This document shows, in pieces, positions 1-5,945 of a DNA stretch of 7,602 bases. The stretch is from an uncultured Oscillibacter sp. (lineage in GTDB: Bacteria > Bacillota > Clostridia > Oscillospirales > Oscillospiraceae), in the NCBI GenBank assembly GCA_946530565.1, contig CAMNAE010000069.1, forward strand, positions 1-7,602, given 5' to 3'. The first letter of the stretch is position 1. Every line of letters begins with the position of its first letter. The notes below the pieces were generated by a model. The model had not been told where the DNA came from. It worked only from the letters and a program-made list of their open reading frames with translations, and made no database searches. Made by a program: the position numbers and the translations under genes.

Positions 1-1712
1 GTTCGGAGGGCCGGTTCAGCTTGACCTTGCCGTCGCTTTCAACGGAGTAGGTGATGAAGTCGCCGTCGGAGATCGTGCCGGTGTAGTCACGCGTCGTCGT
101 GTAGGCGACCTTATTGCCGTTGGTGAGGAGCAGACGGACCTCGTTCTCCTGGAAGTCGTAATTGCCGTGGATGCCGAGCACATAGGCGTATTTCGTCTCT
201 TTGAAGCTGCTCTGCTCAACATAGATGATATTGCCCAGAGTGTCGAAGTAGACACGGTAGCCATTGCCGTTGGAAAGGCCGCTCTCGCCGTTCGGGATGT
301 CGCTCGTGTCGAAGCAGACCTCGCGGCTGTACTTGTAGGTGCTGTCACCGAGCGTCATGCTCTCGCCGGTCACATAGCGCTTGAGGTCGCCCTCGCCGGA
401 CTCGGCCGCGCGGACCTCGCCGATCGAGAGCGTCTCGTCGGAGAAGGTGTAGAGCACATACTGCGAGGCGCGGAAGCCGGTCGCGTCAAACTCGTTGGCG
501 TTTCCGCTCGCGGTCCAGTTGTCGGGCCGTCCGTCGGCGAAGGTCGTGAGCTTGATGTAGGCCGGGCGGGAGGAGGAAGCGGCATAGACGTTGGAGACCT
601 TGCCCGCGTAGACGGAACGGATGCAGATCGTGACGTCGTTGGTGCTGCTGTCGCGGTAGACGTCGGTCAGCGTGCCGCGGCCGACCTTGCCGCCCGTGAG
701 CGCGGCGGCCGAGAGCTTCGTCTCATTGGACTTGCTCACGGCGAAGGCCTTACCGGAGCCGGAGAGCAGTACGCCGTTCAAGTAGATGTCGGCGTGGGCG
801 TCCTCGGCGCTCATGCCGAGATCGGTGTAAATCCTGCTCATCTTGACGTCGTCGGTGTAGGACGCACCGGGGATGTCCTCATAGGTGCCGATCTCGCGGC
901 TCTTGAGCGACCAGCGCACGGAGGGACGGCCGAAATCGTCGGTGATCTCGCGGCGCTGAAGGCTCGTGAAGTACTCCTCGGCGAACTGGATGTAGCCGTC
1001 CTTCAGGTCGATGCCGCCGTCGTTCGTGTCGGAGGTGCCCCAGCGGCGGGCCTTGGCGACCGTCTGGGTGCTCACCGTGATGCCGTCGAGGACCACGCTT
1101 CCGCCTTCGGTGTAGTCCACAAGGTCGGCGCGCAGCGTGTTGAGCATCATCAGGCAGGCCTCCTCACGCGTGACGGTGCCCTCGGCGCGCAGCGAGGTCG
1201 TCATGTCCTCGTCGAGGCCGATGCCCATCGCGGTCTTGAAGACGTTGACGCTCCAGTTCGCGCCGGTGTAGCCCTCGATCACGGTGCTGTAGCCGAGCGC
1301 GCCGAGCAGCATCTTCATGAAGGCCGCGGCAGAGAGCGGGGAGCCGGGGCGGAAGAGCCCGTCCTCATAGCCGTTGATGATGCCTTTGGAGGCGCAGTAG
1401 CTGATATAGGACGCGAAAACATGATCCTTCGGCACATCGGGGAAGGGCGCCGAGGCGGGCGAAATCGTGGCGGCCACTTCGGGCGTGAGCAGAAGGTTGG
1501 TGATGAGCTTTGCCGCCTGACCGCGGTTGAGCTGGGTCTTGGGCTTGAACGAGCCGTCAGTGTAGCCGTTGACCAGGTTCAGTGCCGAGACCACGTCGAT
1601 GGCCTCCTGGTATTGGATGTCCTTGGCATCGCTGTAGGCCGCACCCGCCGGCAGCATGCACAGGCTCAGAGCAAGCGCAAAAGCAAGCAGCAGCGACAGG
1701 AATCGTTTCATA
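1..1712 (-). CDS. Exported S-layer homology (SLH) domain protein, 3'-truncated by window edge
   Basis: The minus-strand frame starts at ATG 1712-1710 and stays open to base 1, giving 570 codons with no stop, so the C-terminus is missing. Residues 1-25 form a Sec signal peptide: MKRF, a Leu/Ala-rich core, then PAGAA. The Cys at 18 is not in a proper lipobox. Two clear SLH repeats follow. One spans about residues 26-75, with YSDAKDI, ALNLVNGYTDGSFKP and LNRGQAAKLI. The other spans about 89-140, with FPDVP, ASKGIINGYEDGLFRP and a helix. A weaker third spans about 150-205 and includes VTREEA. SLH triplets normally bind secondary cell-wall polymer and anchor the protein to the cell surface. The rest, rich in Ser, Thr, Tyr and Gly and probably beta-structured, matches no family I can name. 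The start is supported by AAGGGAG 8 nt upstream. A role as structural or adhesive surface protein is inference. Confidence 0.9.
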
Positions 1713-1749
1713 ATGAAGTCTCCCTTCAAAACAAATTTCTTCGCGTAAC

Positions 1750-1778
1750 AGTGTAGCACAAAGCGGCGAAAAAGTCAC
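1750..1778 (-). promoter_or_regulatory. Candidate sigma-A promoter for the SLH protein gene
   Basis: On the minus strand, GTGACT (1778-1773) and TACACT (1755-1750) are separated by exactly 17 bases. The TGC just before the -10 hexamer makes it an extended -10 (TGN). The -35 matches TTGACA at four of six positions. Transcription would start near 1743, leaving a leader of about 30 nt that holds the AAGGGAG ribosome binding site. This is motif reading only. Confidence 0.5.
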
Positions 1779-1902
1779 TACCTGCGGCTTAATTTTCATA
1801 ACGATCCATCAGGTCGCCGGAGCTATGGCAGAATGATCATCACTTAACCGCGCGAATGCGGCAAATCCGTAAATTTCGCCTGTAGTTTCTTCAGCGCCTC
1901 TG

Positions 1903-1911
1903 TGATATGAT
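1903..1911 (+). promoter_or_regulatory. Candidate extended -10 promoter for folA
   Basis: TGATATGAT holds a TATGAT -10 hexamer (1906-1911) preceded by the extended TGN element. No convincing -35 hexamer lies 16-18 bases upstream, where the sequence reads TAGTTT or similar; extended -10 promoters can work without one. Transcription would start near 1918, about 50 nt before the folA start codon. The site is divergent from the SLH gene promoter about 125 bases away. Confidence 0.4.
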
Positions 1912-1953
1912 ACATCAAAAAATCAGCGGATGAAAGTGTCCGCGCTTTGAAGC

Positions 1954-1959
1954 AGGAGG
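1954..1959 (+). promoter_or_regulatory. folA ribosome binding site
   Basis: A perfect AGGAGG lies 8 bases before the ATG at 1968. It decides the start: the in-frame TTG at 1947 lies upstream of this site and would add seven residues not expected before the canonical MNAIVAVD beginning of dihydrofolate reductases. Confidence 0.85.
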
Positions 1960-1967
1960 CCGGGACT

Positions 1968-2468
1968 ATGAACGCGATCGTAGCAGTGGATCAAAACTGG
2001 GCCATCGGGCAGGAGGGCCATCTGCTCTTTTCCATTCCCGGCGATATGCGCCACTTCCGCGAGACGACGACCGGCGGCACGGTCATCATGGGCCGCAAGA
2101 CGCTCGAGAGCTTTCCGGGCAAAAAGCCGCTGCCGGCGCGGCGCAACATTGTGGTCACCCATGACTCTGAGTTTGACGCAAAAGGCGCAGATCTTGTTCC
2201 CTCGCCGGGCGCGGCGCTTCTGGCCGCGGCCGGGGATGACCCGGACAGGATCTGGCTGATCGGCGGGGCGACGATCTACACGGCGCTTTTATCCCAGTGC
2301 GCCAAAGCGGTCGTCACGAAGGTCGATTCATCCGCGCCCGAGGCCGACGCCTATTTCCCGAACCTCGACAAGCTCCCCACCTGGGAAAAGATCGCCGAGC
2401 AGGGCCCTTACGAGGAAAACGGTCTCACCTACCGTTTTGTGACCTATCGAAACAAAAGCGTCGGCTAA
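1968..2468 (+). CDS. folA: Dihydrofolate reductase
   Basis: This 166-residue protein is the usual size for bacterial DHFR (about 160). The enzyme reduces dihydrofolate to tetrahydrofolate with NADPH in the cytoplasm, sustaining one-carbon supply for thymidylate, purine and Met synthesis. Visible family marks are the N-terminal strand MNAIVAVDQNWAIG (residues 1-14, Met20-loop region), the catalytic acid D26 in SIPGDMRHF, the cofactor-binding VIMGRKTLESFP (39-50) with following PARRNIVV, and the IGGATIY motif near residue 103. The C-terminal YFP and YRFVTYR strands are also typical. It has its own candidate promoter and terminator, so it looks monocistronic. No thymidylate synthase lies beside it in this window, although thyA-folA pairs are common. 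Nothing seen tells whether it is trimethoprim-sensitive. The family assignment is secure. Confidence 0.96.
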   Translation: MNAIVAVDQNWAIGQEGHLLFSIPGDMRHFRETTTGGTVIMGRKTLESFPGKKPLPARRNIVVTHDSEFDAKGADLVPSPGAALLAAAGDDPDRIWLIGGATIYTALLSQCAKAVVTKVDSSAPEADAYFPNLDKLPTWEKIAEQGPYEENGLTYRFVTYRNKSVG

Positions 2469-2484
2469 AACAGGATATAAAAAC

Positions 2485-2534
2485 AAACCCCATACTGCTC
2501 AGAATCAACAGCCTGAGCGGTCTGGGGTTTTTCT
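2485..2534 (+). terminator. Intrinsic terminator of folA
   Basis: AAACCCCA (2485-2492) pairs with TGGGGTTT (2523-2530). After a two-base internal loop, CTGCTCAG (2495-2502) pairs with CTGAGCGG (2513-2520) with one wobble. The loop is about 10 nt, and the stem runs into TTTTTCTCTT. It starts 16 bases after the folA stop. The A-rich bases before the stem would give a T-tract on the other strand too. Confidence 0.87.
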
Positions 2535-2536
2535 CT

Positions 2537-2542
2537 TGTACA
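2537..2542. promoter_or_regulatory. Upstream TGTACA half of a possible two-site operator
   Basis: TTGTACAGGG just before the -35 hexamer repeats the TGTACAG core of the palindrome at 2575-2588. The two TGTACA cores start 42 bases apart, close to four helical turns, and lie on either side of the promoter. This could let a regulator bind both. It is a weak site alone, and the link is inference. Confidence 0.25.
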
Positions 2543-2546
2543 GGGA

Positions 2547-2575
2547 TTGACTTTTTTAACACTGTTTTGTATGAT
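2547..2575 (+). promoter_or_regulatory. Strong sigma-A-like promoter for the LRR-DUF4214 gene
   Basis: TTGACT (2547-2552) and TATGAT (2570-2575) are separated by exactly 17 bases; each hexamer differs from consensus at one position. This is the best promoter in the window. Predicted transcription start is near 2582, which leaves an untranslated leader of about 190 nt before the ATG at 2774. It lies immediately after the folA terminator, so the downstream gene is probably transcribed independently. Confidence 0.75.
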
Positions 2576-2588
2576 TTCTGTACAGAAA
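2575..2588. promoter_or_regulatory. Perfect 14-bp palindrome over the predicted transcription start, operator candidate
   Basis: TTTCTGTACAGAAA is identical to its reverse complement. Its centre (2581/2582) falls on the expected +1 of the preceding promoter, where a bound dimer would block RNA polymerase. The CTGT...ACAG halves abut directly, unlike the proteobacterial LexA box (CTGT-N8-ACAG), and the site is not the Gram-positive LexA box. I do not recognise the regulator, and none is encoded in this window. Confidence 0.4.
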
Positions 2589-2773
2589 CGACAACGGCTG
2601 CGAAAAGCCGGCATGATTATCTCACCCGAGCTTCGCCTTTCCCCGGAGATGCCGGAAAAGGCGAAAGCGGCAGGGAAGGGCTGTACCGGTTTTCTGAGCC
2701 GGCTTTCGGACCGGGCGATCAACGATCCGCAGATGGTCGCGCGGAGCCTTTGACAATACGAGGAGGGGTCACC
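2582..2773 (+). promoter_or_regulatory. Long structured 5' leader, possible cis-regulatory RNA
   Basis: These roughly 190 bases between the promoter and the start codon hold no credible gene. They can fold into a compact three-way junction. P1 pairs AAAGCCGGC (2604-2612) with GCCGGCTTT (2698-2706), extended by CG/CG around a bulged A. P2 pairs TTCGCCTTT (2632-2640) with AAAGGCGAA (2657-2665) and then CCGG (2643-2646) with CCGG (2652-2655) around AGATG. P3 pairs CAGGGAA (2671-2677) with TTTTCTG (2690-2696), using two wobbles. P3 ends one base before the 3' strand of P1. I could not match it to the c-di-GMP, THF, TPP, SAM or cobalamin riboswitch consensus. No T-tract follows the junction, so control, if any, would act on translation or RNA stability. 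GC-rich DNA forms stems easily, so confidence is modest. Confidence 0.35.
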
Positions 2774-4288
2774 ATGAAACGTACACGTTTATCGCTTGCA
2801 CTGCTGCTTGCGCTGCTCATCGCCGCGCTTTTATCCGCGCCTTCGCTTGCCGCGGACCAGACCGTGACCGAAGGGGCCTTTACCGCCGACATCACGGACG
2901 GGGAGGCGACGATCACCGCCTGGAACGCTCAGGATTCCTATTATGAGCCGCTCCCGGTCACGATCCCCGCGGCGATCGGCGGCGCGCCAGTCACGGCGAT
3001 CGCCGACGAGGTCTTTATGGACCGCTACGTCTCCTCCGTCACCTTCCCGGAGACGCTGCGCTCCATCGGCAACAAGGCTTTCTACGGCGCGCCGCTGAGC
3101 GGCGTCGTGCACATCCCGGCCTCGGTCGAATCGATCGGCATCTACGCCTTCGGCTACACCACGGGCGTCACGGCCTTTGACGTCGCCGAGGGCAACGCGA
3201 ACTACATCTCGCCCGACGGCGTTTTGTACAGCGCGGACAGATCGACGCTCTGGCAGTACCCGCTGGCCAATCCCCGCACGTCCTATGAGGTCTACGCCGC
3301 GACCCGCGTGCTCTACTGCACGAGCTTTGCGCGCTCACAGTACTTAAAAACGCTCACGGTCTACGGCTACAACGTCTACTGCATGACCTATACCTTCTAC
3401 GGAACCTCGGTTACGGACGTGTGGCTTCGCAGCGAGAGCCGGCTCTATTCCCAGCTGAGCCCCACGTCGATCACAACGCACATCATCGGGCAGGAGCAGC
3501 CCGACGACCAGGCGGAGGAGTACGTTGAGAGCGTCTACGAGATCGTTCTGAACCGCGAAGCCGACGCGGAGGGCCTTGCGCACTGGACGGCCGCGCTCCG
3601 CTCCGGCACCTCCGCGGGCGAGATCGTCAAGGAGCTCTTCCGCTCCGAGGAGTTCAGAGCCCGCAAGCTCAACGACGAGGAGACCGTGATCGTCTGCTAC
3701 CGGGCCATGCTCGACCGCTCGCCGAGCGAGAGCGAGACCGCGAACTGGGCCGCGCTCTTAAATGACGGCTACTCGACGACGAAGCTCGTCGCGGAGTTCG
3801 TCGCAAGCCCGGAGTTCCGCGCGATCTGCGAGAGCTACGGCCTGACCGCGGGTAAGATCGCGCTCTCTCCGCGGGACATCAACAGCAACATCACGCGCTT
3901 TGTCGACCGCTGCTATCGCCTCGCGCTGGCGCGTCTGCCGGATGAAAAAGGCCTCAACGAGTGGTGCGAGCATCTTCTCGTGCAGGACCTCACGCCGGAG
4001 CGCGTGGCCTTCGGCTTCATCTTCTCCGACGAGGCGCTCGGCCAGGGGCTTTCAAATGAAGAGTATATCGACATGCTCTATTACATGATGCTCGACCGCC
4101 GGCCCGACGCCGGCGCGGAGAACTGGTATTTAAGCCTCGCCTCGCTCACGCAGGCCGAGGTCGCCTGGGCGCGTGCCTCCGGCGAGCGCTCGGCGGCGGA
4201 CGCCGTGAACCTCGCGCGGCAGAAGGTCTACGCCGACTTCGCCGCAAGCGCCGAATTTGCGATCATGTGCGCGAACTTCGGATTTTGA
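2774..4288 (+). CDS. Secreted BspA-like LRR protein with tandem DUF4214-like domains
   Basis: This 504-residue protein starts at the ATG with AGGAGG seven bases upstream (2761-2766). The same frame is open far upstream, but only this ATG has a ribosome binding site followed by a signal peptide (residues 1-26: KRTR, long Leu/Ala core, SLAA). Residues about 30-215 look like BspA/TpLRR (LRR_5) repeats: VTFPETLRSIGNKAFYG, VHIPASVESIGIYAFG, and the insert NANYISPDGVLYSADRSTL typical of this family. Residues 248-504 hold four helical units with the DUF4214 pattern (VYEIVLNREADAEGLAHW, CYRAMLDRSPSESETANW, CYRLALARLPDEKGLNEW, LYYMMLDRRPDAGAENW). They are arranged as A-B-A'-B'; both B units end alike (ASPEFRAICESYGL, ASAEFAIMCANFGF). 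No SLH domain, LPXTG motif or membrane anchor is visible, so it is probably secreted. LRR proteins of this type are linked to binding and adhesion; the DUF4214 function is not well established. The role here is unknown. Confidence 0.9.
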   Translation: MKRTRLSLALLLALLIAALLSAPSLAADQTVTEGAFTADITDGEATITAWNAQDSYYEPLPVTIPAAIGGAPVTAIADEVFMDRYVSSVTFPETLRSIGNKAFYGAPLSGVVHIPASVESIGIYAFGYTTGVTAFDVAEGNANYISPDGVLYSADRSTLWQYPLANPRTSYEVYAATRVLYCTSFARSQYLKTLTVYGYNVYCMTYTFYGTSVTDVWLRSESRLYSQLSPTSITTHIIGQEQPDDQAEEYVESVYEIVLNREADAEGLAHWTAALRSGTSAGEIVKELFRSEEFRARKLNDEETVIVCYRAMLDRSPSESETANWAALLNDGYSTTKLVAEFVASPEFRAICESYGLTAGKIALSPRDINSNITRFVDRCYRLALARLPDEKGLNEWCEHLLVQDLTPERVAFGFIFSDEALGQGLSNEEYIDMLYYMMLDRRPDAGAENWYLSLASLTQAEVAWARASGERSAADAVNLARQKVYADFAASAEFAIMCANFGF

Positions 4289-4292
4289 TGAA

Positions 4293-4320
4293 CAGGGAAC
4301 AGGGAGTAGGGATCAGGGAT
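4293..4320 (+). repeat. Heptad repeat array, four copies of YAGGGAN
   Basis: Directly after the stop codon of the LRR-DUF4214 gene come four uninterrupted 7-base units: CAGGGAA, CAGGGAG, TAGGGAT, CAGGGAT. The same repeat occurs inverted at 4374-4401 beyond the terminator, and a related one lies at 5812-5832. The array is non-coding. Confidence 0.8.
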
Positions 4321-4332
4321 TCACGACAAAAG

Positions 4333-4372
4333 GAGGCGCTGCCGAATCCGGCAGCGCCTCTGAATCTTTTTT
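4333..4372. terminator. Bidirectional intrinsic terminator between convergent genes
   Basis: GAGGCGCTGCCG (4333-4344) and CGGCAGCGCCTC (4349-4360) form a perfect 12-bp stem with an AATC loop. On the plus strand a T6 run (4367-4372) follows after six bases, later than ideal. On the minus strand the stem is followed almost at once by CTTTTG. It can therefore stop the plus-strand LRR-DUF4214 gene and the minus-strand hydantoinase gene, whose stops are 45 bases away on either side. The AAAAGGAGG at 4328-4336 resembles a ribosome binding site but is the stem's own flank. Confidence 0.85.
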
Positions 4373-4373
4373 A

Positions 4374-4401
4374 TTCCCTGTTCCCTACTCCCTAATCCCT
4401 C
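4374..4401 (-). repeat. Inverted heptad repeat array, four copies
   Basis: Read on the minus strand, four consecutive 7-base units occur: GAGGGAT, TAGGGAG, TAGGGAA, CAGGGAA. They mirror the array at 4293-4320. Folded against each other with the terminator stem in the middle, the two arrays match at about 23 of 28 positions. The array ends three bases before the hydantoinase stop codon. Confidence 0.8.
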
Positions 4402-4404
4402 TCT

Positions 4405-5784
4405 TCACAACATGCACTTTCCGCGCGGCAGATACTGCCCGCGCGGGGCGGTCTCGCGGAAGTGCCCGTGCTCGACCGCGAGCGCGCCCCTGAGCCATAC
4501 CTGGCGGATGCTGCCCTCGGTCACAAAGCCCTCGTAGGGGTCGTAGTTCGCCTGCGAGACGCGGTCGGACGCCGTGATGCGGTGGTTCGCCTTCGGGTCG
4601 TAGACGACGATGTCCGCGTCGCTCCCGACCTTCAGCGCGCCCTTTTTCGGGTAGAGTCCGTAGAGCTTCGCCGGGTTCTCAGAGAGCAGGCGGCACATCG
4701 CGGCGATGCTGATGCGGCGCTTTGCGACGCCGTAGGAGTAGATGAGCTCGCCGCGGTCCTCAACGCCCGGCAATCCGCCCGGGATCTTCGTGAAGTCGCC
4801 GCGGCCCATGTCCTTCTGCGCGAGCGTGAAGGAGCAGTGGTCGGTCGAGATCATCTGGATGTCGCCGCGCCGGAGCGCCTGCCAGAGCGCCGTCTGCTCC
4901 TGTTTCGAGCGCAGCGGCGGCGCGCAGACAAAGCGCGCGGCGTCGGAGTAGTCCGGCTGATCGTAAAGGTTCTCGTCGAGCAGCAGATAGTGCGGGCAGG
5001 TCTCCACATACACGCTCTGGCCGCGACGGCGCGCGTGCTGGACCTCGTAGAGCGCCTCGCGGTTCGTTAAGTGCACGATGATGACGGGGCTCTTCGCGGT
5101 CTCGGCGATGCGAAGAACGCGCGAGACGGCCTCGGCCTCGAGCTGCGGCGGCCGGGTGCGATAATGCATCTCAGGGCCGGTCCTGCCGGCGGCGAGCGCG
5201 TCTGCGCGCAGCGCGTCGATGACCCCCGCGTTTTCGCAGTGGAAGCCGCAGATGCCGCCGAGGCGCCTGAGCGCGGTCAATGCCTCGTAGATGTCGCCGT
5301 CCGGCAGCATCATCGCAGGATACGTCACATACATCTTGAACGACGAGATGCCCGCGGCGAACATGGCCGGGAGCTCTGCACGGACAGATTCGTTCCAGTC
5401 GTCGATCGTCATATGGAAGCCGTAGTCGCACCAGGTCTTCCCGTCGGCCTTTTCGTGCCAGCGGACAAGACCGGTGTGAAGGGATTCTCCTTTATCCGGC
5501 GCGGCGAAGTCGATCACCGTCGTCGTGCCGCCGCGGAGCGCCGCGCGCGAGCCGGAAGTAAAATCGTCGGCCGTGACCGTGCCGGCGACGGGCAGGTCGA
5601 AATGCGTGTGCGCGTCGATGAAGCCGGGGAAGAGCAGGCAGCCCTTCACGTCGACGACGCGGTCGGCATCTGATTTCAACCTCCTGCCGACGGCCTTGAT
5701 CTTTTCGCCCTCGATCAGAAGATCCCCCGGGCGCGCCCCGGCGGCAGTGACGATCGATCCGCCGGTAAAAAGCGTGGTGCTCAT
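4405..5784 (-). CDS. hydA: D-hydantoinase / dihydropyrimidinase family amidohydrolase
   Basis: This 459-residue cytoplasmic cyclic amidohydrolase is of normal family length (about 460). The binuclear metal site is complete: H59 and H61 in GFIDAHTHFDL, the carbamylated lysine K150 in SFKMYVTYP, H182 in GFHCEN, H238 in VIIVHLT and D315 in STDHC. Y155 sits where the family's substrate-contacting Tyr is found. Family members hydrolyse 5,6-dihydropyrimidines or 5-substituted hydantoins to N-carbamoyl amino acids. Position 288 is Ala (CAPPLR), where many members have Ser in SPPLR; that contact is mainly through the backbone. The ATG start has AAGGGGG nine bases upstream; an in-frame TTG seven codons earlier lies upstream of that site and is rejected. 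No N-carbamoylase, dihydropyrimidine dehydrogenase or purine-degradation gene adjoins it, so the substrate is open. The gene name indicates family only. Confidence 0.9.
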   Translation of the reverse strand: MSTTLFTGGSIVTAAGARPGDLLIEGEKIKAVGRRLKSDADRVVDVKGCLLFPGFIDAHTHFDLPVAGTVTADDFTSGSRAALRGGTTTVIDFAAPDKGESLHTGLVRWHEKADGKTWCDYGFHMTIDDWNESVRAELPAMFAAGISSFKMYVTYPAMMLPDGDIYEALTALRRLGGICGFHCENAGVIDALRADALAAGRTGPEMHYRTRPPQLEAEAVSRVLRIAETAKSPVIIVHLTNREALYEVQHARRRGQSVYVETCPHYLLLDENLYDQPDYSDAARFVCAPPLRSKQEQTALWQALRRGDIQMISTDHCSFTLAQKDMGRGDFTKIPGGLPGVEDRGELIYSYGVAKRRISIAAMCRLLSENPAKLYGLYPKKGALKVGSDADIVVYDPKANHRITASDRVSQANYDPYEGFVTEGSIRQVWLRGALAVEHGHFRETAPRGQYLPRGKCML

Positions 5785-5811
5785 GATGAAATGCCCCCTT
5801 ATCAAAGAGAA

Positions 5812-5832
5812 ATTAGGGATTAGGAATTAGGT
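5812..5832 (+). repeat. Short heptad array, three copies of ATTAGGN
   Basis: Three tandem units occur: ATTAGGG, ATTAGGA, ATTAGGT. In another phase these are TTAGGGA-like units related to the arrays at 4293-4320 and 4374-4401. It lies 27 bases upstream of the hydantoinase ATG, in what would be its 5' untranslated region. Confidence 0.65.
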
Positions 5833-5833
5833 T

Positions 5834-5846
5834 TACATAATATATA
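5834..5846 (-). promoter_or_regulatory. AT-rich -10-like region, possible hydantoinase promoter
   Basis: On the minus strand the sequence TATATATTATGTA stands out in GC-rich surroundings and offers TATATA, TATTAT or TATGTA as -10 hexamers about 50-60 bases before the hydantoinase ATG. No acceptable -35 hexamer lies 17 bases upstream, so this is only a position where a promoter is plausible. Confidence 0.28.
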
Positions 5847-5880
5847 TACAGGGCAGGGCTGCGCGGCTGCCTGCTCGTTA

Positions 5881-5926
5881 GGCTCCCCTGAAAGGGGAGC
5901 TGGCGCGAAGCGCCTGAGGGGTTCTG
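5881..5926 (+). repeat. REP/MITE-like hairpin element, copy 1
   Basis: Hairpin GCTCCCCT-GAA-AGGGGAGC (5882-5900) is followed one base later by hairpin GGCGC-GAA-GCGCC (5902-5914) and then TGAGGGGTTCTG. The 20-base core 5899-5918 recurs exactly at 6018-6037, and CCCCTGAAAGG (5885-5895) recurs at 5971-5981. From memory, elements of this shape are scattered through many gut Clostridia genomes; I know of no established function. No open reading frame of note is present. Confidence 0.75.
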
Positions 5927-5938
5927 CGGTCCACGCAG
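5924..5938. repeat. Small hairpin CTGCG-N5-CGCAG
   Basis: CTGCG (5924-5928) pairs with CGCAG (5934-5938) around GTCCA. It sits between copy 1 of the hairpin element and the 25-bp palindrome, and is probably part of the same composite repeat. Confidence 0.5.
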
Positions 5939-5945
5939 CCGGGAA

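Noticed and set aside
167..1756. Long plus-strand open frame of 529 codons
   Set aside because: It lies exactly opposite the SLH protein gene, which has a signal peptide, SLH motifs, a ribosome binding site and a promoter. The translated product is a low-complexity Val/Ala/Gly/Arg/Asp-rich sequence typical of antisense frames in GC-rich genes.
2547..2753. Possible 68-codon gene between folA and the LRR-DUF4214 gene
   Set aside because: Its TTG start is the -35 hexamer of the promoter; internal ATGs have no ribosome binding site and the product resembles nothing. The region reads better as promoter plus leader.
2297..2773. N-terminal extension of the LRR-DUF4214 protein back into folA
   Set aside because: The frame is open, but it would overlap folA in another frame, cross its terminator and bury the signal peptide inside the protein. 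The ATG at 2774 has AGGAGG at the right distance.
2582..2773. Known riboswitch (c-di-GMP-I, THF, TPP, SAM, cobalamin)
   Set aside because: I looked for the conserved core sequences of these classes and did not find them. The THF idea was tempting because of the adjacent folA, but the leader lies downstream of folA and its terminator.
4462..5673. Two plus-strand open frames (about 200 codons each) opposite the hydantoinase gene
   Set aside because: They are antisense to a gene with all family motifs, are Arg/Ala/Val-rich without recognisable domains, and lack credible starts.
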